From NCBI RefSeq assembly GCF_011758805.1, contig NZ_JAANOW010000003.1, forward strand, positions 248,001-312,000: a stretch of DNA of 64,000 nt, written 5' to 3'. Below, in pieces: positions 40,744 through 50,981 of the stretch (positions within the stretch are counted from its first letter, which is position 1; each line of letters opens with the position of its first letter). Origin of the DNA: Mycolicibacterium fluoranthenivorans. GTDB lineage: Bacteria; Actinomycetota; Actinomycetes; Mycobacteriales; Mycobacteriaceae. The notes under the pieces were generated by a model. The model searched no databases, had not been told where the DNA came from, and was given only the letters and a program-made list of their open reading frames with translations. A program made the translations under genes and the position numbers.

Positions 40744-41258
40744 CAGTTGCTCAGTACCAGGTCGGTGGGCCGGACCCCGTCCCGCTCACGGGCGTCCAAT
40801 TCGGCGAGCAGCTCCGTCACCGGCCGGTCCAGCCCGGTCACCCAGAGCCGCGCGGCCGGATCGACGGCCAGCCACGGGATCAGCACGAAGGCACGCAGGT
40901 GCGCGTAGGGATGCGGCAGCGTGAGCTCGGGGTCGGAACTGCGCACCTGCTCCAGTCCGTCCCGGCAGGCGACGATATCGACATCCAGAGTGCGTGGCCC
41001 CCAGTGTATTTCGCGCACCCGCCCGGCTGCGGTCTCGAGATCCTGGCAGCGCCGCAACCAGCCGGCCGGGCTCAGCCCGGGATCGTCGGCGAGGACGACG
41101 GCGTTGAGGAACGGGCCCTGCTCGACCCCACCCCAGGCATCGGTCTCGTACACCGGTGAGACCGCGCGCACCGCCACCCCGAGGCCGTCGACCACCGACT
41201 GCAGATGCCCGAGGCGGTCACCCAGGTTCGAACCGATGGACAGCACCGCGCGGGTCAC
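40743..41258 (-). CDS. folK: 6-hydroxymethyl-7,8-dihydropterin pyrophosphokinase
   Basis: A 171-residue HPPK that transfers pyrophosphate from ATP to hydroxymethyldihydropterin in folate synthesis. Signatures are [10 protein letters not shown] (6-15), GPFLNAVV near 48 and RTLDVDIVA near 89, where the two Asp bind magnesium. It overlaps folB by 4 bases and DUF3180 by one. Confidence 0.96.
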   Translation of the reverse strand: MTRAVLSIGSNLGDRLGHLQSVVDGLGVAVRAVSPVYETDAWGGVEQGPFLNAVVLADDPGLSPAGWLRRCQDLETAAGRVREIHWGPRTLDVDIVACRDGLEQVRSSDPELTLPHPYAHLRAFVLIPWLAVDPAARLWVTGLDRPVTELLAELDARERDGVRPTDLVLSN

Positions 41259-41635
41259 GGGCGCTCCCGCATCCCGCGCCTGGACCTGCGCGCCACCACC
41301 GCGACATCGCTGAACGTCAACGGGATCGGCGCACTGGGCTTGTGCACCACGACCTCCACCGCGTGCACCCGCGGGTCGGTCATCACGTCCTCGGCGATCT
41401 CCGCCGACACCGTCTCGATCAGGTTCCGCGGCGGCCCGGCGACGATGCCGGCGGCCCGCTGGGCCAACGCGCCGTAATCCAGCGTGTCGGCCAAGTCGTC
41501 GCTGGCGGCGGCCACCGCGAGGTCCACCCAGACCGTCAGGTCTATGACGAAGTCCTGCCCGTCTCGGCGCTCATGCTCGAACACGCCGTGGTATCCGCGA
41601 ACAGTCAAGCCGCGCAATTCGATTCGATCAGCCAT
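41255..41635 (-). CDS. folB: Dihydroneopterin aldolase
   Basis: A 126-residue enzyme that converts dihydroneopterin to 6-hydroxymethyl-dihydropterin and glycolaldehyde. The conserved Glu is in [10 protein letters not shown] (14-23) and the catalytic Lys in VHKPSAP near 97-103; the [11 protein letters not shown] helix (73-83) is diagnostic. It overlaps folP by 8 bases and folK by 4. Confidence 0.95.
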   Translation of the reverse strand: MADRIELRGLTVRGYHGVFEHERRDGQDFVIDLTVWVDLAVAAASDDLADTLDYGALAQRAAGIVAGPPRNLIETVSAEIAEDVMTDPRVHAVEVVVHKPSAPIPLTFSDVAVVARRSRRGMRERP

Positions 41636-42461
41636 CGGACCCTCCCCACGCCGTCACAACCTTCAGCGCATCGACGGATGCCCGCACATCGTGGACGCGG
41701 ACACCCCAGGCGCCGTCGCGCGCCGCCAGCGCCGAGACCACCGCGGTCGCGGTCTCCCGGCCGGCCGGAGGCCGCGGTTCGCCGTCGGCGCCGGCCAGCA
41801 GGGCACCCAGGAAACGCTTGCGGGATGCACCCACCAGCACCGGGATCCCGGTGCTGACGAATTCGGGCAGCGCCCGCAGCAGGGCCCAATTGTGTTGGGC
41901 CGTCTTGGCGAAGCCCAGCCCCGGGTCGATGATGAGCTTGCCCGGATCCACCCCGGCCTCGACCGCCGCGTCGACACTGCGCATCAGTTCGTCACGCACC
42001 TGCGTCACCACATCGGTGTACTGGGGCGCCTCATGCGGCTCGTCGGCTCCGACCGAACGCCAGTGCATCAGAATCCACGGCACCTTCGCCTCGGCGATCA
42101 GGCCGGCCATCGCCGGATCCGCGCGGCCGCCCGACACATCGTTGACGATCTGCGCACCGGCGGCCAGCGCCGCTTCGGCCACCGCGGCGTGCATGGTGTC
42201 GATGCTGAGCGTGACTCCCTGGGCTGCAAGATCTTCGATGACGGGTACCACCCGGCCGATCTCGACCGCGGCATCCACCCGGGTGGCACCGGGCCTGGTC
42301 GATTCGCCGCCCACGTCGATGACGGCGGCGCCGTCGGACACCAACGCCACGGCGTGGGTCACGGCCCGGTCCCGGTCGAGGAACTGCCCGCCGTCGGAGA
42401 AGGAGTCGTCGGTGACGTTGACGACACCCATCACGACCGGGGAGAGGGAAGCGACGCTCAC
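41628..42461 (-). CDS. folP: Dihydropteroate synthase
   Basis: A 277-residue TIM-barrel enzyme joining p-aminobenzoate to dihydropterin pyrophosphate; it is the sulfonamide target. Signatures are [11 protein letters not shown] (14-24), [13 protein letters not shown] near 51-63, SIDTM near 86 and GASRKRFLG near 212. The GTG at 42461 overlaps the folE stop (GTGA) and gives [16 protein letters not shown]. The frame continues upstream inside folE, which is not homologous. It is the FolP1 type by sequence. Confidence 0.95.
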   Translation of the reverse strand: MSVASLSPVVMGVVNVTDDSFSDGGQFLDRDRAVTHAVALVSDGAAVIDVGGESTRPGATRVDAAVEIGRVVPVIEDLAAQGVTLSIDTMHAAVAEAALAAGAQIVNDVSGGRADPAMAGLIAEAKVPWILMHWRSVGADEPHEAPQYTDVVTQVRDELMRSVDAAVEAGVDPGKLIIDPGLGFAKTAQHNWALLRALPEFVSTGIPVLVGASRKRFLGALLAGADGEPRPPAGRETATAVVSALAARDGAWGVRVHDVRASVDALKVVTAWGGSDG

Positions 42462-43057
42462 TTCCGCAGGATCAGTTCCAGTGCCTCGGCCCGGGATGCC
42501 TTGTCCGTCTTGAACTGTCCGCGTACCGCCGATGTCGTGGTGACCGCACCCGGTTTGCGCACCCCACGCATCGCCATGCACAGGTGCTCGGCCTCGATGA
42601 CAACGATCACCCCGCGCGGATCGAGCTTGCGCATCAGGGCGTCGGCGACCTGTGCGGTCAGTCGCTCCTGAACCTGTGGACGCTTCGCGTAGAGGTCGAC
42701 CAGCCGCGCGATCTTGGACAGCCCGGTGACCCGGCCGTCCAGGCCCGGGATGTAGCCGACATGCGCCACGCCGTGGAACGACACCAGGTGGTGCTCACAG
42801 GTGGAGTACATCGGGATCTGCTTCACCAGCACCAGTTCGTCGTGCTGCTCGTCGAACGTGGTGTTGAGCACCGCGTCGGGATCGGTGTACAGCCCCGCGA
42901 AGATCTCCCGGTAGGCGCGAGCCACCCGGGCGGGAGTGTCGATCAGACCGTGCCGATCCGGGTCCTCACCCACGGCCAGCAGGAGTTCGCGCACGGCGGC
43001 CTCGGCGCGCGGCTGATCGAAGTCACGCAACGCTGCAGTGACATCACTCGCCGTCAT
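42458..43057 (-). CDS. folE: GTP cyclohydrolase I
   Basis: A 199-residue type IA enzyme that opens GTP to dihydroneopterin triphosphate, the entry step of folate synthesis. Zinc ligands are in [12 protein letters not shown] (Cys about 86, His 89) and EHLCMAMRG (Cys near 157). Because this version needs zinc, its presence near a zinc-starvation island is worth noting; no zinc-independent FolE2 is in the window. The ATG at 43057 overlaps the ftsH stop. Confidence 0.96.
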   Translation of the reverse strand: MTASDVTAALRDFDQPRAEAAVRELLLAVGEDPDRHGLIDTPARVARAYREIFAGLYTDPDAVLNTTFDEQHDELVLVKQIPMYSTCEHHLVSFHGVAHVGYIPGLDGRVTGLSKIARLVDLYAKRPQVQERLTAQVADALMRKLDPRGVIVVIEAEHLCMAMRGVRKPGAVTTTSAVRGQFKTDKASRAEALELILRK

Positions 43058-45327
43058 CGGCGCTCCTCGGGTGCCTGTTCTCCGTGGGTGGGCGGGTAGG
43101 GCGGGTACGGCTGCTGCTGATGCGGCGGGTAGCCGGGGGGCTGCTGATGTTGCGGGGGTTGGTTCGGCGGATACCAGTAGCCCTGCTGGTCGCGCGGCGG
43201 CCAGCCGGGAGCGTGCCAGCCCGCGGGCGCACCGTAGTCGGGCTGCGCACCGTTGGGGGCTGCGTTGGCGGCTCCGTTGCTGTGGCCGTGACCGGCCCCG
43301 GCTCCATTGCCGTTGCCATGACCGTTCTGCGGCGCGGCCTGGGCCGCCGCACTGGCCTTGGCGATGGCGGCCTTGAATGCCGGTTCGGGCACCGGCGGCG
43401 GCCAGGGCTCGCCGCGCTCGATCGCGATCTCGCCCGGGGTCTTGATCGGCGGCTTGTCCGAGGGGATGCGGCCACCGAACTCGTCGAACATGGTGAGCCG
43501 GGGCCGCTTCTTCACGTCGACGAGGATCCGCTCCAGGTCGGGGCGGTGCAGCGTCTCCTTCTCCAGCAGCTCACCGGCCAGGATGTCGAGGACGTCCCGG
43601 TACTGGGTGAGCACCTCCCACGCCTCGGTGTGGGCGGCCTCGATCAGCTTGCGGACCTCGTCGTCGATATCGCGGGCGACCTCGTGGCCGAAATCGGCCT
43701 GCGTGCCCATGGTACGGCCGAGGAACGGATCGCCGTGTTCGGTGCCGTACCGCACCGCACCCAGCTTGGGGCTCATGCCGTGCTCGGTGACCATCGCCCG
43801 GGCCACCTTGGTCGCGTTCTCGATATCGGACACCGCGCCGGTGGTGGGCTCACGGAAGATCAGCTCCTCGGCGGCACGGCCACCGACCGCCATCACCAGG
43901 CGCGCGATCAGCTCGGAGCGGGTCTGCAGCCCCTTGTCGTCCTCGGGGACGGCGACCGCGTGCCCGCCGGTCCGGCCGCGGGCCAGGATGGTGACCTTGT
44001 ACACCGGATCCAGGTGCGGCATCGCCCAGCCGGCCAGGGTGTGCCCGGCCTCGTGGTAGGCGGTGATCTTCTTCTCGAACTCGCTGATGATGCGGCCCTT
44101 GCGGCGCGGGCCGCCGAGCACCCGGTCGACGGCCTCCTCCAGCGCCGCGCCGGTGATGACCGTGCCGTTCTCGCGGGCGGTGAGCAGCGCGGCCTCGTTG
44201 ATGACGTTGGCCAGGTCCGCGCCGGAGAAGCCGACGGTCCGCTTGGCCAGTCCTTCCAGATCCGCGTCGGGGGCGATCGGCTTGCCCGCCGAGTGCACCT
44301 TCAGCACGGCACGGCGCCCGGCCAGGTCCGGGTTGGAGACCGGGATCTGCCGGTCGAACCGGCCGGGACGCAGCAGCGCCGGGTCGAGGATGTCGGGCCG
44401 GTTGGTGGCGGCGATCAGGATGACGCCCTGGCGGTCGCCGAAACCGTCCATCTCGACCAGCAGCTGGTTGAGCGTCTGCTCGCGTTCGTCGTGGCCGCCG
44501 CCCATCCCGGCGCCACGCTGACGGCCCACGGCGTCGATCTCGTCGACGAAGATGATGCACGGGCTGTTCTGCTTGGCCTGTTCGAACAGGTCCCGCACGC
44601 GGGAGGCGCCGACACCGACGAACATCTCGACGAAATCGGACCCTGAAATCGTGAAGAAGGGCACACCGGCTTCGCCTGCCACCGCACGGGCCAGCAGCGT
44701 CTTACCGGTCCCGGGCGGCCCGAACAGCAGCACACCCTTGGGGATCTTGGCGCCGAGCGCCTGGTAGCGGCTGGGGTTCTGCAGGAAATCCTTGATCTCG
44801 TACAGCTCTTCGACGGCCTCGTCCACGCCGGCGACATCGGCGAAGGTGGTCTTGGGCATGTCCTTGCCCAGCTGTTTGGCCTTCGACTTGCCGAACCCGA
44901 AGCCCATCCGGCCGCCGGTCTGCATCCGGGAGAACATGACGAAGAGGCCGACCAGCAGCAGCAGCGGCAACATATAGATCAGCAGCGAGCTGAGCAGGCT
45001 GCTCTGGTTGACCACGGTGTTGGTCTTGGCGTTCTTCGCGGTAAGCGCATTGAACAGGTCGACGCCGTACCCGTTGGGGTACTTGGTGATGATCTTGTCG
45101 CTGTTCTCGGTGTCGCCGTTGCCGGACTTCAGCTCCAGACGCACCTGCTGTTCGCGGTCGTCGATCTGAGCGCTCTTGACGTTGTCGGCGCTGATCTGCG
45201 CCATCGCCACCGAGGTGTCGACGGGCTTGTACCCGCGCGTGTCATCGCTGAAGTAGAAGAAGGACCAACCCAGCAGCAGCACGACCGCGATCGCGGTGAG
45301 TGTGCGGATCACGTTTTTACGGTTCAT
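43054..45327 (-). CDS. ftsH: ATP-dependent zinc metalloprotease FtsH
   Basis: A 757-residue membrane AAA protease that removes damaged membrane proteins. Two membrane helices (about 8-26 and 111-134) flank an external domain. The AAA module has Walker A GPPGTGKT near 203 and Walker [11 protein letters not shown] near 262. The zinc site is HEAGH near 425 with a downstream Asp. A long tail (about 640-757) is rich in Pro, Gln, His and Asn, longer than in E. coli. It heads a leftward run into the folate and pantothenate genes. Confidence 0.97.
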   Translation of the reverse strand: MNRKNVIRTLTAIAVVLLLGWSFFYFSDDTRGYKPVDTSVAMAQISADNVKSAQIDDREQQVRLELKSGNGDTENSDKIITKYPNGYGVDLFNALTAKNAKTNTVVNQSSLLSSLLIYMLPLLLLVGLFVMFSRMQTGGRMGFGFGKSKAKQLGKDMPKTTFADVAGVDEAVEELYEIKDFLQNPSRYQALGAKIPKGVLLFGPPGTGKTLLARAVAGEAGVPFFTISGSDFVEMFVGVGASRVRDLFEQAKQNSPCIIFVDEIDAVGRQRGAGMGGGHDEREQTLNQLLVEMDGFGDRQGVILIAATNRPDILDPALLRPGRFDRQIPVSNPDLAGRRAVLKVHSAGKPIAPDADLEGLAKRTVGFSGADLANVINEAALLTARENGTVITGAALEEAVDRVLGGPRRKGRIISEFEKKITAYHEAGHTLAGWAMPHLDPVYKVTILARGRTGGHAVAVPEDDKGLQTRSELIARLVMAVGGRAAEELIFREPTTGAVSDIENATKVARAMVTEHGMSPKLGAVRYGTEHGDPFLGRTMGTQADFGHEVARDIDDEVRKLIEAAHTEAWEVLTQYRDVLDILAGELLEKETLHRPDLERILVDVKKRPRLTMFDEFGGRIPSDKPPIKTPGEIAIERGEPWPPPVPEPAFKAAIAKASAAAQAAPQNGHGNGNGAGAGHGHSNGAANAAPNGAQPDYGAPAGWHAPGWPPRDQQGYWYPPNQPPQHQQPPGYPPHQQQPYPPYPPTHGEQAPEERR

Positions 45328-45457
45328 CGATGTCTTTCGCCGGCAGGTGTGAGCCGACCCGGTCCTTCCAATGAGCGCAGTTGAGAACTTTCAGGCTACC
45401 GCTAGACCAACGATCGGCAGTTCCCACCATGGGAACGGAGTGTGCTTTGGTGGATTG

Positions 45458-46381
45458 GTGGTCACCCCGACGGAGCGGTCAGTCGACACCAACGGCGTCA
45501 CCCTTCGGATCACCGAGGCCGGCGAACGGGGCGCACCGGTGGTCGTACTGGCCCACGGCTTCCCCGAACTGGCGTATTCGTGGCGACACCAGATCCCGGC
45601 TCTGGCGGCGGCCGGCTACCACGTCATCGCCCCTGACCAGCGCGGCTACGGCGGCTCCTCGCGGCCGCCGGCGGTCGAGGACTACGACATCGTGGCGCTG
45701 ACGGGTGACCTCGCGGGCCTGCTCGACGACATCGGTGCCGAACGAGCGGTGATGATCGGGCACGACTGGGGATCCCCGGTGGTGTGCAACTTCGCGCTGC
45801 TGCACCCGGACCGGGTGGCGGCCGTGGCAGCCCTGAGCGTGCCGCCGGTGCCCCGGGCCTCGGAACCGCCGACCCGGATCTGGCGCCGGCTCGTCGGCGA
45901 CGGGTTCTTCTACATCCTGCATTTCCAGGAGCCCGGGGTCGCCGATGCGCAGATGGCCCGCGATGTGCGCGACACCATGGCACGCATGGTCGCGATGCAG
46001 GGTTTCACCGCGCCGGTCACCGATCTCACCGAGACTCCGCTCCCGTCACTTCCGGACTGGATCAGCGCGGACGAATTCGAGCATTACGTCGCGGCGTTCG
46101 AACGGACCGGGTTCACCGGGCCGCTGAACTGGTACCGCAATTTCGATCGCAACTGGGAGCTCACGGAGGTGACTCCGGCGCGCACCATCACCGTGCCCAC
46201 CCTCTTCCTGGCCGGCAGCGCCGATCCCGTCCTGACGTTCACGCCGCGGCACCGGGTGCACGACGTGGTCACCGGTGCCTACCGCGAGGTGCTGCTGGAC
46301 GGCGCCGGCCACTGGCTGCAGCAGGAACGCCCCGGTGAGGTGAACGCGGCGCTCCTGGAGTTCCTGGCCGGCTTGAGGTGA
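45458..46381 (+). CDS. ephA: Epoxide hydrolase EphA-like alpha/beta-hydrolase
   Basis: About 307 residues. The oxyanion motif is HGFPE near 33, the nucleophile Asp is in GHDWGSPVV (about 106), the cap tyrosine is in LNWYRNFDRNW near 224, and the catalytic His is in GAGHWLQQERPGE near 284. All agree with EphA-type epoxide hydrolases that add water to epoxides of lipids or xenobiotics. GTG 45458 (MVTPTERSVDTNG) is chosen by similarity to Rv3617; the frame is open from 45371. It is divergent from ftsH. Confidence 0.9.
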   Translation: MVTPTERSVDTNGVTLRITEAGERGAPVVVLAHGFPELAYSWRHQIPALAAAGYHVIAPDQRGYGGSSRPPAVEDYDIVALTGDLAGLLDDIGAERAVMIGHDWGSPVVCNFALLHPDRVAAVAALSVPPVPRASEPPTRIWRRLVGDGFFYILHFQEPGVADAQMARDVRDTMARMVAMQGFTAPVTDLTETPLPSLPDWISADEFEHYVAAFERTGFTGPLNWYRNFDRNWELTEVTPARTITVPTLFLAGSADPVLTFTPRHRVHDVVTGAYREVLLDGAGHWLQQERPGEVNAALLEFLAGLR

Positions 46382-46420
46382 TCTAGCTGGACCGATCCGT
46401 CCAGCCGCTAGGGTGCGAAC

Positions 46421-47152
46421 ATGCCCCTTGCACTGCGTGCCGCCATCCGTCTGGCCATAGTCGCCGCGACGGTTGTTGTCGGCGTCGCCGCCTGTGATGC
46501 GAAACCCGCCTCCCCTGCGTCGTCCGGCACCCACGCGCCGCGTCAGGTGACGGTGGTCGGTAGCGGCAAGGTGCAGGGCACCCCGGACACGCTGACGGTG
46601 TCGGCGTCGATGGAGGCCACCGCACCCGATATCACCGCGGCACTGAACCAGACCAGCCAGCGCCAGCAGGCGGTGATCACCGCCCTCGGTGGCGCCGGCG
46701 TCGACAAAAAGGACATCAGCACCTCCCAGGTGTCGCTGCAGCCGCAGTACAACATCGACGGCTCCACCATCTCCGGCTATCGGGCCAGCAACTCGATCGA
46801 GGTCAAGATCCGCAAGATCGACACCGCGTCGAACATCCTGTCGCTCATCGCCAACACCGGCGGCGAGGCCACCCGGATCAATTCGATCAACTACTCGATC
46901 GAGGACGACTCGCAGTTGGTCAAGGACGCCCGGACACGCGCCTTCAACGACGCCAAGGACCGTGCCGATCAGTACGCCCAGCTGTCCGGGCTGACCCTGG
47001 GCAAGGTCATCTCCATCTCCGAAACCACCGGTGCCACGCCGCCGCCGACACCGATGCCGATGCCGCGGGCCGCGATGGCCGAAGCCGTCCCGCTGGAGCC
47101 GGGACAGCAGACCGTCGGGTTCTCGGTGACGGTGGTCTGGGAGCTGACCTAG
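46421..47152 (+). CDS. lpqG: SIMPL-domain (DUF541) lipoprotein LpqG
   Basis: A 243-residue lipoprotein with signal peptide ending VAAC (Cys25) and a SIMPL/DUF541 domain from about 43 to 240. Conserved features are VVGSGKVQGTPDTLTVSASM near 45 and the helix SQLVKDARTRAFNDAKDRAD near 165. It corresponds to Rv3623. The family is periplasmic or envelope bound and implicated in stress tolerance, with no enzymatic activity proven. It converges on the oxidoreductase with a 4-base overlap. Confidence 0.88.
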   Translation: MPLALRAAIRLAIVAATVVVGVAACDAKPASPASSGTHAPRQVTVVGSGKVQGTPDTLTVSASMEATAPDITAALNQTSQRQQAVITALGGAGVDKKDISTSQVSLQPQYNIDGSTISGYRASNSIEVKIRKIDTASNILSLIANTGGEATRINSINYSIEDDSQLVKDARTRAFNDAKDRADQYAQLSGLTLGKVISISETTGATPPPTPMPMPRAAMAEAVPLEPGQQTVGFSVTVVWELT

Positions 47153-49386
47153 CCGGCAGGCGCGATATCGACGGGGATGCCGTTGAGCACCGCGGTCCCC
47201 GACAACGGATCCAGCGCGCTGCCGTCGTTGAGCTGATTGGCATTCACCCCGGGTTCGGTCGCCGCGACGGCCAGCCTGGTGTCCGCGCGGTCATGACCCC
47301 AGCCGTGCGGCAGCGACACCACACCGCGGCGCAGGCCCGGCGTCACCTCGACCGGCACGATCACCTCGCCACCGGGCCCGCGCACCTTCGCCGAATCGGT
47401 CAGGCCGAGTTCGGCAGCGTCGTCGGGGTGCACCTGCAACGTGCACCGGTTGCTGCCGCCGGTCAGCGCCGCGACATTGTGCATCCAGCTGTTGTTGGAT
47501 CGCAGGTGCCTGCGCCCGATCAGCACGAATGCCTCGCCTGCGCGGCCGATCGACGCCCGCAACCGGGCGGTGTCGGCGACCAGTGCCGGTGGCGCCAGCT
47601 CCACCTTGCCCGACGGCGTCGAGATCACCTGCGCCAGCCGTGGTTTCAGTGGACCCAAGTCGATACCGTGCGGCGCCGCCTTGACCTTGTCCAGCGTCAG
47701 TCCGTCCGGATGGGCACCGAACCCGTCGCCGTACGGACCCAGCCGCAACATCATGTCCAGCCGGCGTTCGTACCCACGCACCCCGGTCAGCACCGCGGCC
47801 AGTTCCTCGACCGGCCGGCCGTGCACGGGTGAGTTCGGATCGGTGGTCGCCTTGGCCAGGGTTGCCGCGATCACCTGGTCGTCGACCAGTCCGGGATCGC
47901 CGTGCGGGCCCACCCCGTACAGGATCAGGGCCAGCCGGGACAGGATCTCGGCTTCATCGGGCCGGCCGTCGGCCGGGGGCAGCACGGGTGGGGTGTAGCG
48001 CACGTTGTTGTGCACGGCCAGGTTGTTGAGCGCGAAGTCGAAATGCGGGCTCGCCGACGGCGGCGGCGGGGGCAGGACGACGTCGGCGTGCCGGGTGGTC
48101 TCGTTGAGGTAGGGGTCGACGGACAGCATGAACCCGACACCCGCCAGCGCTCGGTCCAGCCGGGCCCCGTCGGGCGCCGACAGCACCGGATTACCGGCGA
48201 TCGTGATGACCGCCTTGAGCTGGCCGTCGCCCGGGGTGTCGATCTCCTCCGCCAGTGCCGCCGCGGGCAGTTCGGAGAGCACCTCGGGATGCCCGGACAC
48301 CCGGCTGTGCCACCGGCCGGTGACGAACCCGCGCCCCGGCCCGGGTTTGCGCGGCGCGGGAGCCGCCGCGCCGAGCGGGAACATCGCTCCGCCGGGCCGG
48401 TCCAGGTTGCCGGTCAGGATGTTCACCACATCGACGAGCCAGCTGCCGATGGTGCCGAATTCGACTGTGGATGTGCCGATTCGGCCGTACACCGCGGCCG
48501 AGGGTGCCGCCGCGATCTCGCGGGCCAGCTCCCGGATCTCCGCGGCGGGCACACCGCAGTGTTCGGCGACGGTCTCCGGCGCGAAAGCCTCCGCCAGCGC
48601 GCGCACCTCATCGACACCGTCGACCTGCGCGGCGATCTCCCCCAGGTCGGTGAGCCCCTCGTCGAACAGGACGTGCACGACCGCGAACAGCAGCGCGGCG
48701 TCGGTGCCGGGCCGTGGCGCGAGATGACGATCCGCCAGCGCGGCAGTCCGGGTGCGCGCCGGATCGATGACGGTGAGGCGGCCGCCGCGGCGGCGCAGCG
48801 CCCGCAGCTTGCCGGGAAAGTCGGCGGCGGTGGCCAGAGATCCGTTGGACACCATCGGATTGGCGCCGATGATCACCAGGTGGTCGGTGCGATCGATATC
48901 GGGCACCGTGAAGGCGACGGGGCTGCCGAACAGGTAGCCCAGCGAGACGTGTTTGGGCATCTGGTCCAGCGTGCTCGCGGAGAACACCTGCCGGGTGCCC
49001 AGCGCCTTGACGATCACGGGCGCGTACAGCGCTCCGGCGACGGTGTGCGCATTCGGATTGCCAAGGTAGACACCGACTGACGTCCCTCCATGGGCGGAGA
49101 GGACGCCACCGAGGCCGGCGGCGACGGCATCGAACGCCTCGTCCCAGCTCGCCTCGACCAGCACGCCGTCGCGCCGGATCAGCGGGCGACTCAACCGGTC
49201 CGGGTCGTTGTCCAGTCCGGGCAGGCTGGCGCCTTTGGGACAGACGAAGCCGGCGCTGAACACATCGTCGGCGTCGCCTCGAGCGTGGGTGATGCGGGCC
49301 GCGCCGTCAGAGCGGTCGATGGTCACGACCAGTCCGCAGGTGGCCTCGCACAGCGGACAGATCCGAAGGGCTGATTCGGTCATCAC
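47149..49386 (-). CDS. Molybdopterin-dependent oxidoreductase (formate dehydrogenase-like)
   Basis: A 745-residue DMSO-reductase-family enzyme with bis-MGD cofactor. The N-terminal [4Fe-4S] site has Cys10, Cys13, Cys17 and Cys49 (CPLCEATC, then FVCPKG). The MGD-binding parts follow, and the C-terminal MopB domain has LHPDDAAELGL near 643-type residues (QVHPDDAAELGLTD). The expected Mo-ligand position lies in FSASTLDQMPKH, with no Cys or Sec, so it is not a standard formate dehydrogenase. No electron-transfer subunit is adjacent and there is no Tat signal, so it is cytosolic. The substrate is unknown. It is absent from this point in M. tuberculosis. Confidence 0.85.
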   Translation of the reverse strand: MMTESALRICPLCEATCGLVVTIDRSDGAARITHARGDADDVFSAGFVCPKGASLPGLDNDPDRLSRPLIRRDGVLVEASWDEAFDAVAAGLGGVLSAHGGTSVGVYLGNPNAHTVAGALYAPVIVKALGTRQVFSASTLDQMPKHVSLGYLFGSPVAFTVPDIDRTDHLVIIGANPMVSNGSLATAADFPGKLRALRRRGGRLTVIDPARTRTAALADRHLAPRPGTDAALLFAVVHVLFDEGLTDLGEIAAQVDGVDEVRALAEAFAPETVAEHCGVPAAEIRELAREIAAAPSAAVYGRIGTSTVEFGTIGSWLVDVVNILTGNLDRPGGAMFPLGAAAPAPRKPGPGRGFVTGRWHSRVSGHPEVLSELPAAALAEEIDTPGDGQLKAVITIAGNPVLSAPDGARLDRALAGVGFMLSVDPYLNETTRHADVVLPPPPPSASPHFDFALNNLAVHNNVRYTPPVLPPADGRPDEAEILSRLALILYGVGPHGDPGLVDDQVIAATLAKATTDPNSPVHGRPVEELAAVLTGVRGYERRLDMMLRLGPYGDGFGAHPDGLTLDKVKAAPHGIDLGPLKPRLAQVISTPSGKVELAPPALVADTARLRASIGRAGEAFVLIGRRHLRSNNSWMHNVAALTGGSNRCTLQVHPDDAAELGLTDSAKVRGPGGEVIVPVEVTPGLRRGVVSLPHGWGHDRADTRLAVAATEPGVNANQLNDGSALDPLSGTAVLNGIPVDIAPAG

Positions 49387-49401
49387 CGCATTCTGCGCCG
49401 T

Positions 49402-49992
49402 CTACGGGTGCTCGTACACCTTGGGTTCCAAGGTGCCGATGAACGGCAGGTCGCGGTAGCGCTCGGCGTAGTCGAGGCCGTACCCGACCACGAACTCGTT
49501 GGGGATGTCGAAACCGATGTGGGCGATGTCCACATCGGCGCGGACCGCCTCCGGCTTGCGCAGCAGCGCGCACACCCGCAACGAGCGCGGGCGCCGGGTG
49601 GCCAGGTTGCGCAGCAGCCAGGACAGCGTGAGTCCGGAGTCGACGATGTCCTCGACGATCAGCACGTGCCGGTCGTTGATATCGCGGTCGAGGTCCTTGA
49701 GAATCCGGACCACCCCCGAGGATGAGGTCGAGGACCCGTACGAACTGACGGCCATGAACTCCAGCTGGGTGGGCAGCGGGATGGCGCGGGCCAGGTCCGT
49801 GACGAACATCACCGCACCCTTGAGGACCGTGACGAGCAGAAGATCGTCCTCGCCCTCGACCAGCGCGCCGTAGTGCTCGGCGATATCGGCCGCGAGTTCG
49901 GCGGTGCGCGTCTGGATCTGCTCTTCGGTGTACAGCACCGACTTGATATCGCCGGGGTACATCTCGGCAGCGGATTGCGCGGGCACGCCCAC
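49402..49992 (-). CDS. hpt: Hypoxanthine-guanine phosphoribosyltransferase
   Basis: About 196 residues. It salvages hypoxanthine and guanine to IMP and GMP. The PRPP loop is [13 protein letters not shown] near 117-129, the flexible loop is [11 protein letters not shown] near 89-99, and the purine-binding part is [22 protein letters not shown] near 158. The start is uncertain. GTG 49992 gives [18 protein letters not shown] 50028 overlaps the tilS stop and adds 12 residues. It is co-oriented with tilS, as in many bacteria. Confidence 0.93.
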   Translation of the reverse strand: MGVPAQSAAEMYPGDIKSVLYTEEQIQTRTAELAADIAEHYGALVEGEDDLLLVTVLKGAVMFVTDLARAIPLPTQLEFMAVSSYGSSTSSSGVVRILKDLDRDINDRHVLIVEDIVDSGLTLSWLLRNLATRRPRSLRVCALLRKPEAVRADVDIAHIGFDIPNEFVVGYGLDYAERYRDLPFIGTLEPKVYEHP

Positions 49993-50024
49993 AGCGTGCC
50001 ACGTAAACCCGCCGTGCTCCAACG

Positions 50025-50981
50025 TCACACAGTTTCGGTGTGCATCGTGAGCACCCCGTCGCGGCGGCCCGCAAACAGCCGCGCCCGCCGCAGCGCGGAT
50101 CCGACGGCCACCCCGCCCTGCCCGTGCCAGGCGGTGACCAGCGCATCCACCCGGCGGATCTGCAGGCTGGTGAGATCGCGAGCACCGCCCTCGAGCAGCC
50201 ACAGCCTGATCACCCGACGTCGCACCGCGGCCGGCAGTGCGGCCAGTGCGGCGGTCTCCAGGCCCTCGCCCCGCATGATCTCCGGCAGGGTCCGCTCGGC
50301 CAGCGCGTCCAGGGCCTCGGTGTCCTCGCGAAGTGCGGCGGCGGTGCGGGCCAGTGCGCCGGCAACCCCGCCGCCGAGCACCTCCTCCAGCAGCGGCAGG
50401 ACCTCGGTGCGCAACCGCACCCTGGTGTAGCGGGGGTCGGCGTTGTGCGGATCCTCCCAGGGAGTCAGACCGAGTTCGGCGCACGCGGCCCTGGTCACTG
50501 CGCGGCGTACGGCCAGCAGCGGGCGGCCCCACGGGGCGTCGAATTCGCGCATGCCGGCGATGGACCGGGTGCCCGAACCGCGGCCCAGCCCGAGCAGCAC
50601 CGTCTCGGCCTGGTCGTCGAGGGTGTGCGCCAGCAGCACGGGCAGCCCGGTGCGCGCGTGATCCAGCGCCCGGTAGCGCGCCGTACGGGCGGCCCCTTCC
50701 GGCCCGCCCGCGGCACCCACGTCCACCGTAAGAATCTGTGCGTCAACGCATCCCAGATTCAGCGCCTGTTGGCGGGCGGTCTGCGTGACGGTGGCCGAGC
50801 CGGCCTGCAGGCCGTGGTCGACGATCAGCGCGACGGTCGGACGCAGCGCCGCCGCGACCGCGGTCAGGGCCAGCGAGTCCGCGCCGCCGGACAGTCCGAC
50901 GCACCAGCGCTCGCAGTCGTGCGCCGCGGCGAACGCGCCGACCGCGGCGCGCAGTTCGGCTACAGCACCCGGTCGATCCAC
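50025..50981 (-). CDS. tilS: tRNA(Ile) lysidine synthase
   Basis: A 318-residue PP-loop enzyme that changes C34 of tRNA-Ile(CAU) to lysidine, so AUA is read as isoleucine. The ATP-binding loop SGGADSLAL is at 30-38, and a catalytic RRxRR-like region and DQAET lie near 121. It is the short actinobacterial form with a reduced C-terminal domain. It overlaps the metalloprotease gene upstream by 22 bases. Confidence 0.94.
   Translation of the reverse strand: MDRPGAVAELRAAVGAFAAAHDCERWCVGLSGGADSLALTAVAAALRPTVALIVDHGLQAGSATVTQTARQQALNLGCVDAQILTVDVGAAGGPEGAARTARYRALDHARTGLPVLLAHTLDDQAETVLLGLGRGSGTRSIAGMREFDAPWGRPLLAVRRAVTRAACAELGLTPWEDPHNADPRYTRVRLRTEVLPLLEEVLGGGVAGALARTAAALREDTEALDALAERTLPEIMRGEGLETAALAALPAAVRRRVIRLWLLEGGARDLTSLQIRRVDALVTAWHGQGGVAVGSALRRARLFAGRRDGVLTMHTETV

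Noticed and set aside
43084..44646. Plus-strand open frame of about 520 codons opposite ftsH
   Set aside because: It is the antisense of the AAA domain and has no independent support.
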